Position numbers and translations under genes: made by a program. Shown here in pieces: positions 58,207 through 64,000 of a stretch of DNA of 64,000 bases. The notes under the pieces are model-generated. The model had not been told where the DNA came from, ran no database searches, and saw nothing but the letters and a program-made list of their open reading frames with translations. The stretch is from a virus: IMG/VR virus record IMGVR_UViG_3300017917_002350, positions 1 to 64,000 of that record; one strand, written 5' to 3'. Every line of letters starts with the position of its first letter. The stretch's first letter is position 1.

Positions 58207-59227
58207 TAATTTTGTGCATATCGGGCATAAAATCCTTAATTGAAATTTTTTTAAGCTGGTCTTGGAACCTAATTTCTTGTGCAAATAACAGAAAATTTTT
58301 ATCATCAATTGATGAATGAGGCCGTAGTAATGATCTAGCTGCGCTAGAAAAATTGTCTTTCACATGGTTAGGTAAAGAATTTATATTAAAATATGAAGGA
58401 TAAGATACTAAGTTATGATTAAAGGAAAGGCCTTCTTTATTAAACCATTCAATTGTTTCCTCATAATATAGTAAGTTCAAATTACTTATGGTGTAGCTCA
58501 CACTTATGTCAATTCTGTTTTTCCTAAAAATATCAATATTTTTTAGTAAAGTTTCCCATTTTAGTGGAAATCTAATATATTCAAATTTTTCTTTGATTCC
58601 ATCTATACTAATACAAATGTTTAAATTTTTGAAACTTTTCAGTGTATCAATTTGATTATCAGTTAGATGCACAGATCCATTGGTATTCAAAGACACAAAG
58701 CAGTCTGAATTTCCTTTAGATAGCAAATTTTGTAAAATGCCAAAGTTTCTTTTTTCGTATAAAGGTTCTCCACCCACAAATGTCAACATTTTTATGTTGG
58801 AATAATCTAATCGGTCAAATGGTGTGTTGGTGATTTTTAATTTTTTATTTTGTGCATTTGTTAGCGATGCCCATGCTGAACTATGATTTGAGTTGCAGGT
58901 TGCACAAGTAGCGTTACATAAATTTGAAGTATATAATTTTACAATTTGCGTTGAATAATTACCTTTTTTGCAGTCTTGTTGAATTACTTTGATATCTTTA
59001 TTGGCGTAAAAATCAAAAGCTTCGTTTTTAAGTTGTCGATCACTTTTTTTACCTCGCTCTTCTATATTCCAACAAACACTACATTCAACAGGTCTAATCC
59101 CATTGAGCATTTGCTGTTTAATATTTTCAACATTAAAAGGGTTTTTTATCAAACAACAAGGGCTTGTTTTATTAGAATTTTGTGAAACTTCCAACCCATA
59201 AAAAGGTAATACGCAAAAACTGTCCAT
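58151..59227 (-). CDS. radical SAM protein (twitch-type), paralog 3
   Basis: 358 residues. The cluster motif CNATCATC gives C104, C108 and C111. The SAM motif GGEPLY and a conserved SIDGIKEKFEYIRFPLKWE block match paralog 2. N-terminal SPCCLIK and ECSVCWNIEERGKKSDRQ are again auxiliary-cluster cysteines. It is convergent with paralog 2, overlapping by 56 bp. No ribosome-binding site is evident before its start. Confidence 0.82.
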   Translation of the reverse strand: MDSFCVLPFYGLEVSQNSNKTSPCCLIKNPFNVENIKQQMLNGIRPVECSVCWNIEERGKKSDRQLKNEAFDFYANKDIKVIQQDCKKGNYSTQIVKLYTSNLCNATCATCNSNHSSAWASLTNAQNKKLKITNTPFDRLDYSNIKMLTFVGGEPLYEKRNFGILQNLLSKGNSDCFVSLNTNGSVHLTDNQIDTLKSFKNLNICISIDGIKEKFEYIRFPLKWETLLKNIDIFRKNRIDISVSYTISNLNLLYYEETIEWFNKEGLSFNHNLVSYPSYFNINSLPNHVKDNFSSAARSLLRPHSSIDDKNFLLFAQEIRFQDQLKKISIKDFMPDMHKIISENGLQSQEILLSNQFV

Positions 59228-59248
59228 ATTTTATTTAACTTGAATTTT

Positions 59249-59281
59249 TTGACATTTACATTTATAATATTGTAATAAATA
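59249..59281 (+). promoter_or_regulatory. promoter region: TTGACA plus late box AATAAATA
   Basis: AATAAATA (59274-59281) is followed by a leader with GGAG and TTG 59301, giving a late promoter. TTGACA (59249-59254) lies 16 bases before a poor TGTAAT, so a weak host-type promoter may overlap. It serves the operon 59301-61936. Confidence 0.5.
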
Positions 59282-59300
59282 TCTAATAATGGAGTAGATT

Positions 59301-59549
59301 TTGCAAAAACGTACTCGTAGTATTCTTGATGAACTAGCCCATATGCCTGTCAATAAAGACAGGGAAAATCTTGTTGAAAGCCGTGCTGGACATGTGATAC
59401 AAGGCGCCATCAATTTGATCAATTACATCAAAGAAAACTATGATACTGAGCAAGCAGCCGAATTGGAACGCAGATTGCTAAACAGCATACGGGCACAAGA
59501 TCCTGCTAAATTTGCTCGCGGAGTTAGGAGATTTAGGCGTGAAGATTAA
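59301..59549 (+). CDS. small conserved phage protein
   Basis: 82 residues from TTG 59301, with GGAG six bases upstream. All-helical and charged: RTRSILDELAHMPVNKDREN, RAGHVIQGAINLINYIKENY and AELERRLLNSIRAQDP. Resembles small proteins found in several aquatic T4-like phages. Function unknown. It overlaps the next gene by 11 bp. Confidence 0.7.
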   Translation: MQKRTRSILDELAHMPVNKDRENLVESRAGHVIQGAINLINYIKENYDTEQAAELERRLLNSIRAQDPAKFARGVRRFRRED

Positions 59550-60006
59550 AGATATTATCAATGAAGTAGGGTTTTGGTCTGGATTTAAACAGGGTATATT
59601 ACCTAGTACTATATCTAAAACCATGCAAACCTTGAGGCAAACAAAAAGACCTTTAAAAGCGAAAGAACGAACAGAATTAGAACCTGAATATCTTGAGCTT
59701 GCCAAGGCCGCTCATAAAACATACGGTGATAATCCACAAGAACCAGAGATACCAGGTCCTTTAGGTTGGCTTACTGATGAACAGCGAAAAGCAGCAGCAA
59801 AAAAATCATCACCAACACCTGCTCCCACTAGCCCACCAATTACACACCCTGATGTTAGCGTTACCAGTTCATATCCATTAAGATTACGATACAAAAGTGG
59901 GGATTATGTGCTGGACCCTACAACTAATCAATGGAGAACTGTTACAGGAAAACGAGTAGCACCAGAATTGGCGTCGTTCTTACAGTTTCAGGCCAATAAA
60001 CTATGA
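59539..60006 (+). CDS. late protein with CTS-like N-terminus
   Basis: 155 residues from GTG 59539 (AGGAG about 8 bases before; an upstream extension to 59512 lacks a site). MKIKDIINEVGF starts like a capsid-targeting peptide with I-x-E. The middle is Lys/Glu-rich, then a Pro/Thr/Ser linker (SSPTPAPTSPPITHPD) leads to a C-terminal beta domain with LRYKSGDYVLDPTTNQWRTV. Seems a small two-part protein. Function unknown. Coupled to genes on both sides. Confidence 0.65.
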   Translation: MKIKDIINEVGFWSGFKQGILPSTISKTMQTLRQTKRPLKAKERTELEPEYLELAKAAHKTYGDNPQEPEIPGPLGWLTDEQRKAAAKKSSPTPAPTSPPITHPDVSVTSSYPLRLRYKSGDYVLDPTTNQWRTVTGKRVAPELASFLQFQANKL

Positions 60007-60842
60007 TGCAATTAAATGAAGGTGGTAATGTTTTTAAGGCAGCCGATAAAACTCCACTAACACAACGCATACCAACTAATCAAATACCTGACACTGTGGC
60101 ATGGTTAGAACAAATTACTGCGTTGGATTTTACTCTAGACAAAGACGATGCTGGAGTACCTATAAAATGGTTGGGCACAACAGGACGTAAAAAAGGCACA
60201 GATTCTGAGCCTGGTTCTTCCGGCGATCTTGACTTGTCTGTAGAAGAAACTGTAGTAAGTAAAGACACACTAATTGCACGACTGGCGGCCTGGTGCAGAC
60301 AGCAAGGAATTCCTGATGAACAAATAATAAACACTGCCAAGGATAAAACTCGCTGGATAGAAAAAACTGGAGACAGTGTGCATTTTCGAACTCCTATAGC
60401 AGGTGACAGCAAAAATGGATTTGCACAAACAGACTTTATGTTTACCGCAGATCCAAAATTTCAACAATTTTCAATGCGCGGCGGTAGAGAAGGAAGTCCA
60501 TTGGTAGGAATGAGCCGACATGTTATATTGGCAAGTATTGTAAGTGCCTTAAATTCTAATTTAAAATGGAGTTACAAAAACGGTTTAGTTGATAGAATCA
60601 GCAATACCACAATTGAAAATGGTAAGAATCCTACAACCCTTAGTCAAGTAACTGGAATACCAGTTGCCAAATTAAATAACGCAGATGATATCATTGAGTT
60701 CATTAGTAAGCGGCCCGATTACAATCAAATAATAGCAGCCGCAAGAGAAACACTTGCTAAAAGCGATATACAATTACCTGAAGCAGCACCTACACCGGGA
60801 ACCGCGGCCTGGTTTAGAACATACACAGACAAGTTGGCCTAA
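60003..60842 (+). CDS. nucleotidyltransferase-fold protein
   Basis: 279 residues (ATG 60006 is an alternative). The N-terminus MMQLNEGGNVF contains L-N-E, a CTS-like site. A catalytic-looking GSSGDLDLSVEE near 71-82 with the upstream WLGTTGRKKG segment resembles the GS...DxD motif of nucleotidyltransferases, and an acidic residue in AQTDFMFTADP could complete the triad. The C-terminus is helical. Coupled to the KxDG-motif gene that follows. It may modify RNA, protein or nucleotides; unresolved. Confidence 0.7.
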   Translation: MMQLNEGGNVFKAADKTPLTQRIPTNQIPDTVAWLEQITALDFTLDKDDAGVPIKWLGTTGRKKGTDSEPGSSGDLDLSVEETVVSKDTLIARLAAWCRQQGIPDEQIINTAKDKTRWIEKTGDSVHFRTPIAGDSKNGFAQTDFMFTADPKFQQFSMRGGREGSPLVGMSRHVILASIVSALNSNLKWSYKNGLVDRISNTTIENGKNPTTLSQVTGIPVAKLNNADDIIEFISKRPDYNQIIAAARETLAKSDIQLPEAAPTPGTAAWFRTYTDKLA

Positions 60843-61936
60843 TGTTATTAGAATTTATTACCACTCTAACCGAAGGTATTCGCACTCCACATCCAGAGGA
60901 TTTTATTCTCAACGGTAGTCAGGCCGCCAATGATGCTATAGATGGTATGTTGTCTGCTATATCAAACCCTGCATTGGTCAGCATTAAATGGGACGGCAGT
61001 CCTGCTATTATTTTTGGCCGCAGACCTGCAGATGGTTTGTTTACCATGAACTACAAAGAATATATAGGAATGCCGGGCGGGCAGGTTACTAGTTCCCAAG
61101 ACCTGCTAAACTTTTTTGCACAAAATCAAAAAAACATGGATGTGGGTCAAAAACTTGCTGCTATGTTTGATAGTGTGGCATCAATAGTGCCTAGTGGCTT
61201 TAAAGGATTTGTGCAAGGTGATGTAATGTGGACTGCTCCTGTACCAGAAGAGCAGAGCTATTTTGTTTTTCAAGCCAATCCCTATGGAGTAACTTATCGT
61301 GTTCGAGCTAATAGTGCTGTTGGCAAAGAAATTAAAGGGAGACCATTTGGCCTGGCAGTGCATACATATGGAACTGACGTTGCTAAGACAACCAAAGGCA
61401 CTGAATTACAAGATAAAACATCATTGCAAGGTTTAGGTGGACTTGGTGGCACAAATCAAAACATTACAGTTTTCACAGGCGACATGGGAACTAAATTCCG
61501 ACTCAAAGAGCCAGTACAACAAACAAAAGCAGCTAGAGCTGCTGTGCAAAATTTTGCATCATTTAACGGTGATGCGTTCTTGGGTAGTCTTACACAGTCT
61601 ACAGTGTCTAAACTACAAACTTATTATAATAGGAAATACACGGGACAGGCAGTTGATGCTAATTGGTTACAAAATAATTTGACAGGGCCGCAATTTAAAT
61701 TGGTTGCGGCTGAGGAAAATAGACCAATTATGGAGGCTATGGACCGCGCATATGTTGCAATTTACAATCTAAAATTGGCTATTTTACAACAACTAGAACC
61801 CCAAGTTGGTGGAGTGGAGCAATATGTGGGAGATGTACCCAAAGGCGAAGGGTTTGTAATAAACACACCTAGTGGATTTATCAAATTGGTAAATCGTGGC
61901 GTATTTTCCACAGCTAATGTGCAAGGAAGACTGTAG
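60842..61936 (+). CDS. DUF6267-like, nucleic-acid-ligase-fold protein
   Basis: 364 residues. MLLEFITTLTEGIRTPHPED opens with a CTS-like L-T-E. VSIKWDGSPAIIFG near 47-60 contains the KxDG motif I lysine of ATP-dependent ligases/capping enzymes. GFKGFVQGDVMW resembles motif III/IIIa (F-x-G-E/D), and GRPFGLAVHTYG may be motif IV. Ending VINTPSGFIKLVNRG resembles the motif V region. The family DUF6267 occurs near the nucleotidyltransferase gene in similar phages. It overlaps gene 60003 by one base. Adenylylation activity is probable, ligation less sure. Confidence 0.75.
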   Translation: MLLEFITTLTEGIRTPHPEDFILNGSQAANDAIDGMLSAISNPALVSIKWDGSPAIIFGRRPADGLFTMNYKEYIGMPGGQVTSSQDLLNFFAQNQKNMDVGQKLAAMFDSVASIVPSGFKGFVQGDVMWTAPVPEEQSYFVFQANPYGVTYRVRANSAVGKEIKGRPFGLAVHTYGTDVAKTTKGTELQDKTSLQGLGGLGGTNQNITVFTGDMGTKFRLKEPVQQTKAARAAVQNFASFNGDAFLGSLTQSTVSKLQTYYNRKYTGQAVDANWLQNNLTGPQFKLVAAEENRPIMEAMDRAYVAIYNLKLAILQQLEPQVGGVEQYVGDVPKGEGFVINTPSGFIKLVNRGVFSTANVQGRL

Positions 61937-61951
61937 TTTTTAGTAATTTGG

Positions 61952-61959
61952 TATAAATA
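61952..61959 (+). promoter_or_regulatory. perfect late promoter TATAAATA
   Basis: Exact match to the T4 late consensus. It leads a 35-40-base leader with a hairpin and AAGGAG before the ATG 61999. It implies a strongly expressed structural gene. Confidence 0.75.
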
Positions 61960-61970
61960 TGTTTATGCGG

Positions 61971-61986
61971 TAAACGCAAACGTTTA
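61971..61986 (+). other. leader hairpin before ribosome-binding site
   Basis: TAAACG and CGTTTA pair around CAAA. AGGAG follows immediately after the stem. Such a hairpin could protect the 5' end or present the ribosome-binding site, as seen in abundant capsid genes. Confidence 0.45.
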
Positions 61987-61998
61987 AGGAGAAATAAA

Positions 61999-62448
61999 AT
62001 GGCAATCGGAGTTACAAGAGTAAGCGGCGATACACAAGTCGTAAACAACGTTGGTGATAGCTACACCAAAAATGCAAATGCACAAATTATCAACACTGGT
62101 ATCAACAGTCCAATCCAGGCCTACAAAATCACCACACTAGGTGCTACAGCTAATCTAGCAAATGAATTAAAAGGCCCAAGTGGTGCTGGTCTTGATCCAG
62201 CAGTTACAACATTGTTAAAAACAATCAGTGCAAATGCTACAATTTTAGCATATCAAGTTGATGCACAAGGTTCAACAGCTCAATTGAGCGTTATTACTGA
62301 GCGTAGCGGTTGGACAGCGGCTGATATGCAAACTGTTATTCGTACATTGAGCCACGACGGCACTCCAGGTGCAAACATTGGCGCATATGGTAACGTATTC
62401 CCTGCACTAGCAGCAGTTACAACTACAAGCGGCATCAAAATCGCCTAA
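61999..62448 (+). CDS. probable abundant virion protein (MAIG family 1)
   Basis: 149 residues, Ala/Thr/Gly-rich, low in Cys/Lys. MAIGVTRVSGDTQVVNNVGD, KITTLGATANLANELKG and LKTISANATILAYQVDA make a likely beta/alpha structural fold. It has an exact late promoter, leader hairpin, strong AAGGAG and a strong terminator, all signs of high expression. The neighbour at 62541 shares the MAIG start and similar size. Possibly a capsid decoration or tail protein; no homolog recognised. Confidence 0.75.
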   Translation: MAIGVTRVSGDTQVVNNVGDSYTKNANAQIINTGINSPIQAYKITTLGATANLANELKGPSGAGLDPAVTTLLKTISANATILAYQVDAQGSTAQLSVITERSGWTAADMQTVIRTLSHDGTPGANIGAYGNVFPALAAVTTTSGIKIA

Positions 62449-62462
62449 TAGGTTTGGTAACA

Positions 62463-62490
62463 AAAAAAAGCAGCTTCGGCTGCTTTTTTT
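62463..62490 (+). terminator. UUCG-loop terminator
   Basis: AAAAAAGCAGC and GCTGCTTTTTT pair around TTCG, with a T-tract at the 3' side. A classic strong intrinsic terminator between two late genes. Confidence 0.9.
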
Positions 62491-62498
62491 ACGACCGC

Positions 62499-62506
62499 CA
62501 TAAATA
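62499..62506 (+). promoter_or_regulatory. late promoter box CATAAATA
   Basis: CATAAATA lies right after the terminator and 34 bases before ATG 62541, whose ribosome-binding site is AGGAG. So each of these two genes has its own late unit. Confidence 0.65.
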
Positions 62507-62540
62507 TTATTAGCGAAAGCAAAATTTTAGGAGAAACAAA

Positions 62541-62906
62541 ATGGCAATAGGAATTGATCGTAGCGCAGGCTACAACTATGCAGGTTTAACTGGCGTGCTA
62601 AACGGTATCCAATATACCGAAGTAGGTCAAAGTGTAGTATTTTATATCGTTGCAGCTGGTGTAAATCTTTCAGCCGAAGATGACGCAGCCAACGAAGCAT
62701 TTGAAGCAATTATTCAAGTATTCCCACCAGTACTGGCATACTATGCACATCCAACATCAGGTGCTATCAGTCTATGTTGCGATGGGGTGAATGCTCCAGA
62801 TGCAAGTGTTTTACAAACAGCTATTCAGGCTATTGGAACTCGTAAAGGTTCGGTGAACTTAGGAAGTGCAACTGTTACCAATGGTACTAGTTTTGTAGTA
62901 GCTTAA
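62541..62906 (+). CDS. probable abundant virion protein (MAIG family 2)
   Basis: 121 residues. MAIGIDRSAGYNYAGLTGV, VGQSVVFYIVAAGVNL and VFPPVLAYYAHPTSG indicate a small beta-rich domain with hydrophobic strands, ending SATVTNGTSFVVA. Flanked by its own late promoter and terminator, so probably abundant. It resembles the 61999 protein in start, size and genetic layout rather than clear sequence. No family known. Confidence 0.72.
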   Translation: MAIGIDRSAGYNYAGLTGVLNGIQYTEVGQSVVFYIVAAGVNLSAEDDAANEAFEAIIQVFPPVLAYYAHPTSGAISLCCDGVNAPDASVLQTAIQAIGTRKGSVNLGSATVTNGTSFVVA

Positions 62907-62927
62907 ATTTAGTAAAATACAAACATG

Positions 62928-62954
62928 AAGGCAGAACCAAGTTCTGCCTTTTTT
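62928..62954 (+). terminator. intrinsic terminator
   Basis: AAGGCAGAAC and GTTCTGCCTT pair around CAA, followed by Ts. It lies just before a late box; the open frame that extends upstream from 62973 to 62925 is this terminator and not coding. Confidence 0.85.
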
Positions 62955-62959
62955 ATGGT

Positions 62960-62967
62960 TATAAATA
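62960..62967 (+). promoter_or_regulatory. perfect late promoter TATAAATA
   Basis: An exact late consensus placed five bases before ATG 62973, without any ribosome-binding site. Again a start site overlapping the initiation codon is predicted. Confidence 0.7.
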
Positions 62968-62972
62968 CCTAT

Positions 62973-63407
62973 ATGTACTTTTATACCGGTGTCACTCTAG
63001 TTGATATTACAGCCACAGGAATTATTAGGCATACTGCTGCTGACGAAATACAAAGAAATCAACAGCGCAATTGGGAAACAGTTCTGCAATGTATCGGAAT
63101 AAAGGCACAACCACAACTGATAGAAGGACCATACTGCAAAACTGTGATGATAGACGAAACAACTATTTTTCCTGAAATTTATCATGGCGAACAACGATGT
63201 TGGATTTTTAGTTTTGGAGTCGAATATGAGGATGTTTTCCTAGTAGGTGATGATCATGTTGCAGGCCTAGATGAAGCATTTGCCAAAGTTCCTATCATAT
63301 GTGGTTTAGAAGAAACTGCTAGATTTATGTTACCAATTTTTTATCCTTTTGGAGCAATAAAAAATATATGCTTTATGAAAGGTCGAATCAACTTAAATAC
63401 TGTCTAA
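62973..63407 (+). CDS. conserved late T4-like protein, unknown
   Basis: 144 residues. MYFYTGVTLVDITATGIIRH and NQQRNWETVLQCIGIKAQP are recognisable conserved runs in aquatic T4-like phages. The rest is mixed, with a DVFLVGDDHVAGLDEAF stretch and hydrophobic strands. It is a late gene from its promoter. Start fixed by terminator and promoter upstream. Role unknown; perhaps structural or assembly. Confidence 0.75.
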   Translation: MYFYTGVTLVDITATGIIRHTAADEIQRNQQRNWETVLQCIGIKAQPQLIEGPYCKTVMIDETTIFPEIYHGEQRCWIFSFGVEYEDVFLVGDDHVAGLDEAFAKVPIICGLEETARFMLPIFYPFGAIKNICFMKGRINLNTV

Positions 63408-63434
63408 ACACAGGCATATCCAAGGCAATTTATT

Positions 63435-63572
63435 ATGGCTCACAATCTAGGCAACATCACAGAACCCTCTATTTTTTATGAAAGAACGATATGGCAGCAA
63501 GCGAAAGAGCCAGCCTTGAAGCGCACGTGGATTTATGCGCCGAAAGATACAAGGCATTGGAAGACAAATTAG
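63435..63572 (+). CDS. possible 45-residue gene
   Basis: Reads MAHNLGNITEPSIFYERT... to TAG in a frame that overlaps the start of the next gene by 82 bp. AAGG lies about 10 bases upstream. The residue pattern is plausible but short and Trp/Lys-rich, so coding status is uncertain. Confidence 0.3.
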   Translation: MAHNLGNITEPSIFYERTIWQQAKEPALKRTWIYAPKDTRHWKTN

Positions 63573-63757
63573 ATAAATTAGAACAGCGTATGACCAATAT
63601 GGAAGAACATATTATAATCATTCGCACGAAACTATCGGAATCAGCTGCTGAAGCTACTCAAAAAAGTAGCGGGCAATTGATTACCATTGGCACTGCATTT
63701 GGCGTAGCAATGTTAACAGGTTTAATAATGGTTCTTGTGCAACTCATTCTAAAATAA
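63491..63757 (+). CDS. coiled-coil membrane-anchored protein
   Basis: 88 residues. A long coiled-coil (SLEAHVDLCAERYKALEDKL, MTNMEEHIIIIRTKL) precedes a single C-terminal membrane segment (FGVAMLTGLIMVLVQLIL). This plan resembles DUF7201/phage Rz- or holin-like tail-anchored proteins. A lysis or membrane-anchoring role is possible but not shown. No clear ribosome-binding site except AAGAAC. Confidence 0.65.
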   Translation: MAASERASLEAHVDLCAERYKALEDKLDKLEQRMTNMEEHIIIIRTKLSESAAEATQKSSGQLITIGTAFGVAMLTGLIMVLVQLILK

Positions 63758-63759
63758 AA

Positions 63760-63966
63760 ATGAAAATAGTAGAACTTGTAAATAAAATAAGAATACCAAT
63801 TACTAACGAAGAAGCCGATATACTTGGTCGTTTTGATAATAATCAAAAAATCTTTAAAGAAAATTTGTCTCCAAGACAAATAGTTGTAGCAAATCATTTA
63901 GTAAATAAAGATGTATTATTTAGAAAAAACGAAGATGGCAAAATCTATTACAAACAAAAAAAATGA
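63760..63966 (+). CDS. small conserved phage protein
   Basis: 68 residues. MKIVELVNKIRIPITNEEADIL and LSPRQIVVANHLVNKDVLFRKN give a winged-helix-like helix-turn pattern. The start MKIVELVNKI resembles the N-termini of other late proteins here but lacks the L/I-x-E site at the same spot. It overlaps the following gene. Function unknown. Confidence 0.6.
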   Translation: MKIVELVNKIRIPITNEEADILGRFDNNQKIFKENLSPRQIVVANHLVNKDVLFRKNEDGKIYYKQKK

Positions 63967-64000
63967 ACTTTTTAAGGCACAACAAATATTTGCTAATATA
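63935..64000 (+). CDS. 5' end of a gene running off the window
   Basis: ATG 63935 gives MAKSITNKKNELFKAQQIFA... with no stop to the end. It overlaps the preceding gene by 32 bp. The alternative ATG 63963 frame overlaps less but reads less naturally. Only about 22 residues visible, so no family. Confidence 0.45.
   Translation, partial: MAKSITNKKNELFKAQQIFANI

Noticed and set aside
62925-62972. N-terminal extension of the late gene at 62973
   Set aside because: This stretch is an intrinsic terminator plus a TATAAATA box; the conserved start is MYFYTGVTLVD.

Overview
The window reads as part of the genome of a large T4-like (tevenvirus-type) tailed myophage, AT-rich, tightly packed and almost free of non-coding DNA. 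The T4 hallmarks are the large terminase (gp17-like), the ssDNA-binding protein gp32, the recombination proteins UvsX, UvsY and UvsW, a probable clamp-loader small subunit, the primase gp61 and the helicase gp41. Two promoter types recur: host-like TTGACA/TATAAT promoters, and T4-late-like NATAAATA boxes. The mixture of replication genes, long glycan-synthesis clusters, metabolic genes and radical SAM proteins resembles phages of aquatic bacteria. A serine-glyoxylate aminotransferase and two fatty-acid desaturases fit an aquatic proteobacterial host, but the host cannot be fixed from this sequence. No tRNA genes, CRISPR arrays, insertion sequences or rRNA were found.

Layout. 0-5.5 kb: the end of an upstream gene, an HNH endonuclease on the minus strand, TerL, a late-type protein and two glycosyltransferase-like paralogs. 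5.5-9.6 kb: gp32, UvsX, a small acidic protein, a radical SAM protein and UvsY. 9.6-12.1 kb: a methyltransferase, then a nucleotidyltransferase-cupin gene disrupted by an HNH homing endonuclease. 12.1-15.5 kb: a late gene, a MazG-like protein, a membrane protein, a desaturase and a DUF2452 protein. 15.5-25.5 kb (minus strand): a tightly coupled ten-gene operon for an unusual deoxy sugar (RfbH/E1-type dehydrase, NeuB-like synthase, acetolactate-synthase-like ThDP enzyme, SDRs, methyltransferases, GT34-like transferase). 25.5-35.7 kb (plus strand): a second glycan cluster (GT17, radical SAM/SPASM, RmlB-like dehydratase, C-methyltransferase, GT9-like transferases), ending in an ADP-heptose module (kinase, cupin, nucleotidyltransferase, epimerase). 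35.7-39.9 kb: small genes expressed from strong host-like promoters, with a gamma-glutamylcyclotransferase-like protein, serine-glyoxylate aminotransferase and an AAA+ ATPase. 39.9-46.2 kb: UvsW and conserved T4-like genes. 46.2-53.9 kb: late fibre genes, including a 1848-residue fibre. 53.9-59.2 kb: a desaturase, primase, helicase and two convergent radical SAM genes. 59.2-64 kb: late genes, including a nucleotidyltransferase/ligase-fold pair and small abundant-looking structural proteins with their own promoters and terminators.

How the parts may work together. The replication and recombination genes drive recombination-dependent DNA synthesis as in T4. The roughly 20 kb of sugar genes probably remodel host surface glycan or decorate the virion. 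The late genes build and fill the particle. The points most worth following up are: (i) a homing endonuclease that appears to carry a replacement 5' end for the gene it interrupts, followed by a UUU-UGA +1 frameshift; (ii) promoters placed so that transcripts would be nearly leaderless, at both early and late genes; (iii) several late proteins with N-termini resembling the T4 capsid-targeting peptide, two of which have enzyme-like folds; and (iv) a phage-borne dideoxy/branched-sugar pathway beside an ADP-heptose pathway.
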